This document shows positions 14,644-15,811 of a stretch of DNA of 15,811 nucleotides, one piece after another. The DNA is from Glacieibacterium sp964246975 (GTDB lineage: Bacteria > Pseudomonadota > Alphaproteobacteria > Sphingomonadales > Sphingomonadaceae). Under the pieces are notes generated by a model. That model saw only the letters and a list, made by a program, of their open reading frames with translations. It was not told the DNA's origin and searched no databases. Location of the stretch: assembly GCA_964246975.1 (NCBI GenBank), contig CAXTSL010000077.1, forward strand, positions 1-15,811. Reading direction: 5' to 3'. Numbering within the stretch: position 1 is the first letter of the stretch; each line of letters opens with the position of its first letter. Position numbers and translations under genes: made by a program.

Positions 14644-15654
14644 ATGGGGTTCAGCTTCGATTTGACCGTCGTCTGGGCCGGCATCCTGGCGTTTGCGGTG
14701 TTCGCCTATGTCGTGATGGACGGGTTCGACCTCGGCCTCGGCATCCTGTTTCCGCTGCTCGACGAGGGGCGGCAGCGCGACGCGACGATGAATTCGGTCG
14801 CGCCGGTCTGGGACGGCAACGAGACCTGGCTGGTGCTCGGCGGCGGCGGGCTGATGGCGGCGTTTCCGCTGGCTTATGCCATCGTGCTGCCTGCGCTGTA
14901 CGCGCCGTTGATCGCAATGCTGCTTGGCCTCGTGTTTCGCGGCGTCGCGTTCGAGTTCCGCTGGCGTGCGGCGCAGCGATACCAGTGGCACTGGGACTGG
15001 TCGTTCTTCGCAGGCTCGATTCTCGCGAGCTTCATGCAGGGCGTCGCGCTCGGCGCGATCCTGCAGGGCGTGTCGGTCGAGGGGCGCAGCTATTCGGGTC
15101 TGTGGTGGGAGTGGCTGTCGCCGTTCAGCCTGCTCTGCGGCGCGTCGGTGGTCGTCGGCTATGCGCTGCTCGGCGCCTGCTGGCTGATCTACCGCACCGA
15201 GGGCGAGTTGCAGGACCGGGCGTACACGCTCGCGAAGATCCTGGGCGTCGCCACCTCGGTGGCCGTGGTGGCGGTCAGCGCCGCGACGCCGTTCCTCGAA
15301 GGAGCATACTATAAGCGCTGGTTCAGCGTGCCCAACATCTATCTGCTCAGCCCGATCCCGCTGCTGGCGGGCACGGCGGCGCTGCTGTTCTTCCGTTCGC
15401 TGGTCAAGCGCGCCGAACTCGCGCCCTTCCTGCTCGCGCTGGCGCTGTTCCTGCTCGCCTTTATCGGGCTGGGGGTGAGCATGTTCCCCTATCTCATCCC
15501 CGGCAAGATCACGATCTGGCAGGCTGCGGCGCCCGCCAAGAGCCAGATGTTCATGCTCGTCGGCACGGCGGTGCTGGTCCCCGCGATCCTGCTCTACTCG
15601 GCCTATGCGTACTGGGTGTTCCGCGGCAAGGTCGGGCACGAGGGCTATCATTGA
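14644..15654 (+). CDS. cioB: Cytochrome bd / cyanide-insensitive ubiquinol oxidase subunit II
   Basis: 336 residues with about eight to nine membrane helices. Family blocks are AVFAYVVMDGFDLGLGILFP near the N-terminus, the loop APVWDGNETWLVLGGGGLMAAFP, FRGVAFEFRWR, and the end block FPYLIPGKITIWQAAAP. Length and motifs fit the CydB/CioB family, the non-haem structural partner of subunit I. The ATG at 14644 follows the cioA stop after a single base, so the two are translated from one mRNA with coupling. It ends at 15654, where the stop overlaps the TTG of a small DUF2474 gene. No truncation or odd composition is seen. With subunit I it should give oxidase activity under low oxygen or in the presence of cyanide-like inhibitors (family knowledge). 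Confidence 0.95.
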   Translation: MGFSFDLTVVWAGILAFAVFAYVVMDGFDLGLGILFPLLDEGRQRDATMNSVAPVWDGNETWLVLGGGGLMAAFPLAYAIVLPALYAPLIAMLLGLVFRGVAFEFRWRAAQRYQWHWDWSFFAGSILASFMQGVALGAILQGVSVEGRSYSGLWWEWLSPFSLLCGASVVVGYALLGACWLIYRTEGELQDRAYTLAKILGVATSVAVVAVSAATPFLEGAYYKRWFSVPNIYLLSPIPLLAGTAALLFFRSLVKRAELAPFLLALALFLLAFIGLGVSMFPYLIPGKITIWQAAAPAKSQMFMLVGTAVLVPAILLYSAYAYWVFRGKVGHEGYH

Positions 15655-15755
15655 GGCCGTGGGCGCGGCGGCTGGCGTGGTTCGCCGCGCTATGGGCGGC
15701 GGGCGTGCTCAGTGTCGCCGCGGTCGGCGGGCTGCTGCGGCTGTGGCTGCGCTGA
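15651..15755 (+). CDS. DUF2474 (CydX-like) small membrane protein of the oxidase complex
   Basis: 34 codons from a TTG that overlaps the cioB stop (TTGA, 15651-15654) to a TGA at 15753-15755. The product starts MRPWARRLAWFAALWAAGV and ends VGGLLRLWLR: a basic, Trp-rich N-terminus, one membrane helix (about residues 8-33) and a terminal Arg/Leu pair, the layout of DUF2474 proteins that follow cioAB/cydAB genes. GAGGG at 15640-15644 lies 6 nt before the TTG. By analogy with CydX in E. coli, it should stabilise the oxidase. Small size and a non-ATG start make it easy to miss. The family call is from pattern and position. Confidence 0.82.
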   Translation: MRPWARRLAWFAALWAAGVLSVAAVGGLLRLWLR

Positions 15756-15761
15756 CCGCTA

Positions 15762-15811
15762 GAGCATCGGACAGGATTTGTGAATCGAGGGATTCCCAAA
15801 GGCTATTGATT
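15762..15811. repeat. AT-richer intergenic tail, possible edge of a repeat or IS element
   Basis: The last 50 bases (starting AGAGCATCGGACAGG) are visibly less GC-rich than the genes and contain GAATC-GAGG-GATTC, a 5-bp inverted repeat (about 15783-15796). TAGAGCATC-type words often mark dispersed intergenic repeats or IS ends in alphaproteobacteria, but the window stops before any transposase. It may instead be an ordinary intergenic region. Confidence 0.25.

Overview
The window is a high-GC, densely coded bacterial chromosome segment. The PEP-CTERM sorting tail of the type VPEPATWALMIGGF plus an Arg cluster, the cyanide-insensitive bd oxidase with a DUF2474 small subunit, the fused indolepyruvate:ferredoxin oxidoreductase and the codon use all point to an alphaproteobacterium, most likely Sphingomonadales. 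The genus cannot be fixed from the sequence alone.

Layout. (1) 56-5556, minus strand: a probable operon of a fused indolepyruvate ferredoxin oxidoreductase, a PLP-dependent threonine aldolase-type lyase and an EamA/DMT exporter. It is read from a promoter at 5583-5611 that carries a perfect 19-bp palindrome over its -10 box. The oxidoreductase gene is broken by a 10-N assembly gap (4197-4206). About 100 bp beside the gap look foreign: read on the plus strand they encode a fragment of an unrelated NAD(P)-binding oxidoreductase. (2) 5739-6395, plus: a secreted PEP-CTERM protein, converging with and overlapping a small coiled-coil hypothetical gene (6385-6828, minus). (3) 7043-9912, plus: a short-chain dehydrogenase followed by a secreted S9 prolyl-oligopeptidase-type peptidase. 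(4) 13101 down to 9917, minus: a RelE/HigB-type toxin, XRE antitoxin, formate-tetrahydrofolate ligase (fhs) and an outer-membrane 'transporter' of the phenol MetA-pathway type, tightly spaced, with an ATGA overlap at the last junction. (5) 13197-15755, plus: the cyanide-insensitive/bd quinol oxidase operon cioA-cioB plus a 34-codon DUF2474 (CydX-like) gene with a TTG start inside the cioB stop.

How parts fit together. Region 1 reads as an amino-acid or 2-oxo-acid catabolism and export unit (inference from gene families and coupling). Region 5 encodes a complete terminal oxidase. In region 4 the toxin-antitoxin promoter is very clear (TAGACA-N17-TATAAT with a 7-2-7 inverted repeat) and ends only five bases before the toxin ATG, so the toxin is predicted to be made from a leaderless mRNA while the antitoxin has a strong Shine-Dalgarno. 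The folate enzyme lies 44 bp downstream of the antitoxin with no visible promoter of its own.

I found no rRNA, tRNA, CRISPR array, riboswitch or complete mobile element. No gene-free stretch exceeds 300 bases. The strongest items for a second look are the chimeric gap flank, the leaderless toxin-antitoxin promoter, the palindromic operator of the oxidoreductase operon and the tiny DUF2474 gene. I did not see a convincing wholly new multi-gene system.
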